14,692 bases of DNA, taken from the NCBI GenBank assembly GCA_021806765.1, contig JAJZQR010000120.1, forward strand, positions 1 through 14,692, read 5' to 3'. Of this stretch, positions 14,148 through 14,692 are shown in pieces (positions within the stretch are counted from its first letter, which is position 1; the number at the start of each line of letters is the position of its first letter). The notes beneath the pieces were generated by a model, which did not search any database, had not been told where the DNA came from, and worked only from the letters and a program-made list of their open reading frames with translations. The position numbers were made by a program, and so were the translations under genes. Source of the DNA: Chloroflexota bacterium. GTDB lineage: Bacteria; Chloroflexota; UBA6077.

Positions 14148-14692
14148 TGTCGGTGTCTCTTCCTATCTAGCACTTCCTGATAGACATCGATGATTCGCCT
14201 GGCCACGGCCCCCAACTCGAACCGCCGGGTCCTCTCCCGACCATCGGTACGCCCCCCCCGGTCGAGGACCATGGCCAGCTTCTCTGCTATGTCGGAAGGG
14301 TCGTGCCTGCACAGGTGGCATCCCTCTACACCGGCCAGCACCTCCGGGACGTCACCCACTTCCGTTGCCACCACTGGAAGATCGCACGCCATGGCCTCTT
14401 TAACGACTTGCGGGGAACCCTCCCGCTCCGAAGGGAGAACCAGCACATCGCACGCATTCATGTAGAGCGGAATCTTCTCGTAGGGCTGTTTGTAGGCCAC
14501 CACCAGGTCGACATTATGTCCACCGGCCCGTAGGCGTTCTACGGCTCCTTGGACCAGATCGAACCGTTTGCGCCTCTCCGGATAGTTCCCCACGAAGAGC
14601 ACCAGCTCTCGGTCCGGAGTCAGGCTCAACTGCGCCCTTGCCTGGGCCTTCGACTTGGGCCGAAAGACATCAAAGTCGACCCCACACGGAAT
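14144..14692 (-). CDS. GT4-family glycosyltransferase, C-terminal part (cut by window edge)
   Basis: The gene runs off the right edge; only its last 182 codons are present, and the frame stays open to 14692. A TTG at 14629 is not a true start, because the codons before it read IPCGVDFDVFRPKSKAQARA, the normal N-G-V-D-x-x-x-F-x-P linker of GT4 enzymes just before the second domain. Then come LVLFVGNYPERRKR, the donor-binding domain start, and REGSPQVVKEAMACDLPVV, which holds a complete E-x7-E motif for nucleotide-sugar binding. It is the most upstream visible member of the polysaccharide operon and would add another sugar to the repeat unit; the promoter must lie outside the window. Confidence 0.92.
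   Translation of the reverse strand: MPCGVDFDVFRPKSKAQARAQLSLTPDRELVLFVGNYPERRKRFDLVQGAVERLRAGGHNVDLVVAYKQPYEKIPLYMNACDVLVLPSEREGSPQVVKEAMACDLPVVATEVGDVPEVLAGVEGCHLCRHDPSDIAEKLAMVLDRGGRTDGRERTRRFELGAVARRIIDVYQEVLDRKRHRQ

Overview
The window looks like a chromosomal segment of a moderately high-GC bacterium. It uses strong GGAGG-type ribosome binding sites and has tightly packed operons. Short 7-8 bp tandem repeats are read through inside a gene. Those repeats, together with the protein styles, would suit a Chloroflexota lineage or a similar environmental bacterium, but this is an inference from appearance only. No mobile element, tRNA, rRNA or CRISPR array was found.

Left part (1-5075) is mostly metabolic and regulatory. 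A minus-strand dihydroxy-acid dehydratase of the IlvD/Edd family (163-1818) is divergent from a plus-strand group: a tandem hotdog-fold thioesterase (2221-3171), a HAD phosphatase of the phosphoglycolate-phosphatase type (3355-4017), and a PAS-GGDEF protein (4227-5075). The GGDEF active site is degenerate, while the RxxD inhibitory-site position is kept. The roughly 400 bp gap between the divergent genes holds a good extended -10 promoter for the dehydratase and a dyad upstream of it.

Right part (5086-14692) is one long minus-strand cluster for a cell-surface polysaccharide, transcribed from the right edge leftwards. In transcription order it encodes: a GT4 glycosyltransferase (partial, cut by the window edge), a second GT4 enzyme, a FemAB/GNAT-like protein, a membrane-anchored NodB-like deacetylase with a degenerate metal site and a C-terminal beta-sandwich, a second NodB-like deacetylase, an initiating phosphoglycosyl transferase, a Gfo/Idh/MocA sugar-nucleotide dehydrogenase, a hexapeptide N-acetyltransferase, and an O-antigen ligase/polymerase-like membrane protein. 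Together these would build a lipid-linked repeat unit (phosphoglycosyl transferase plus glycosyltransferases), supply an acetamido-sugar precursor (dehydrogenase plus acetyltransferase), polymerise or ligate it, and modify it (deacetylases and the FemAB-like protein). The aminotransferase that normally sits between the dehydrogenase and acetyltransferase steps is not in the window.

The two halves converge at 5075/5086, with only 10 bp between stop codons. The degenerate GGDEF protein next to the polysaccharide operon raises the possibility of a c-di-GMP receptor controlling this locus. This and the repeat-invaded ligase gene are the most interesting points. I do not see a clearly new biological system.
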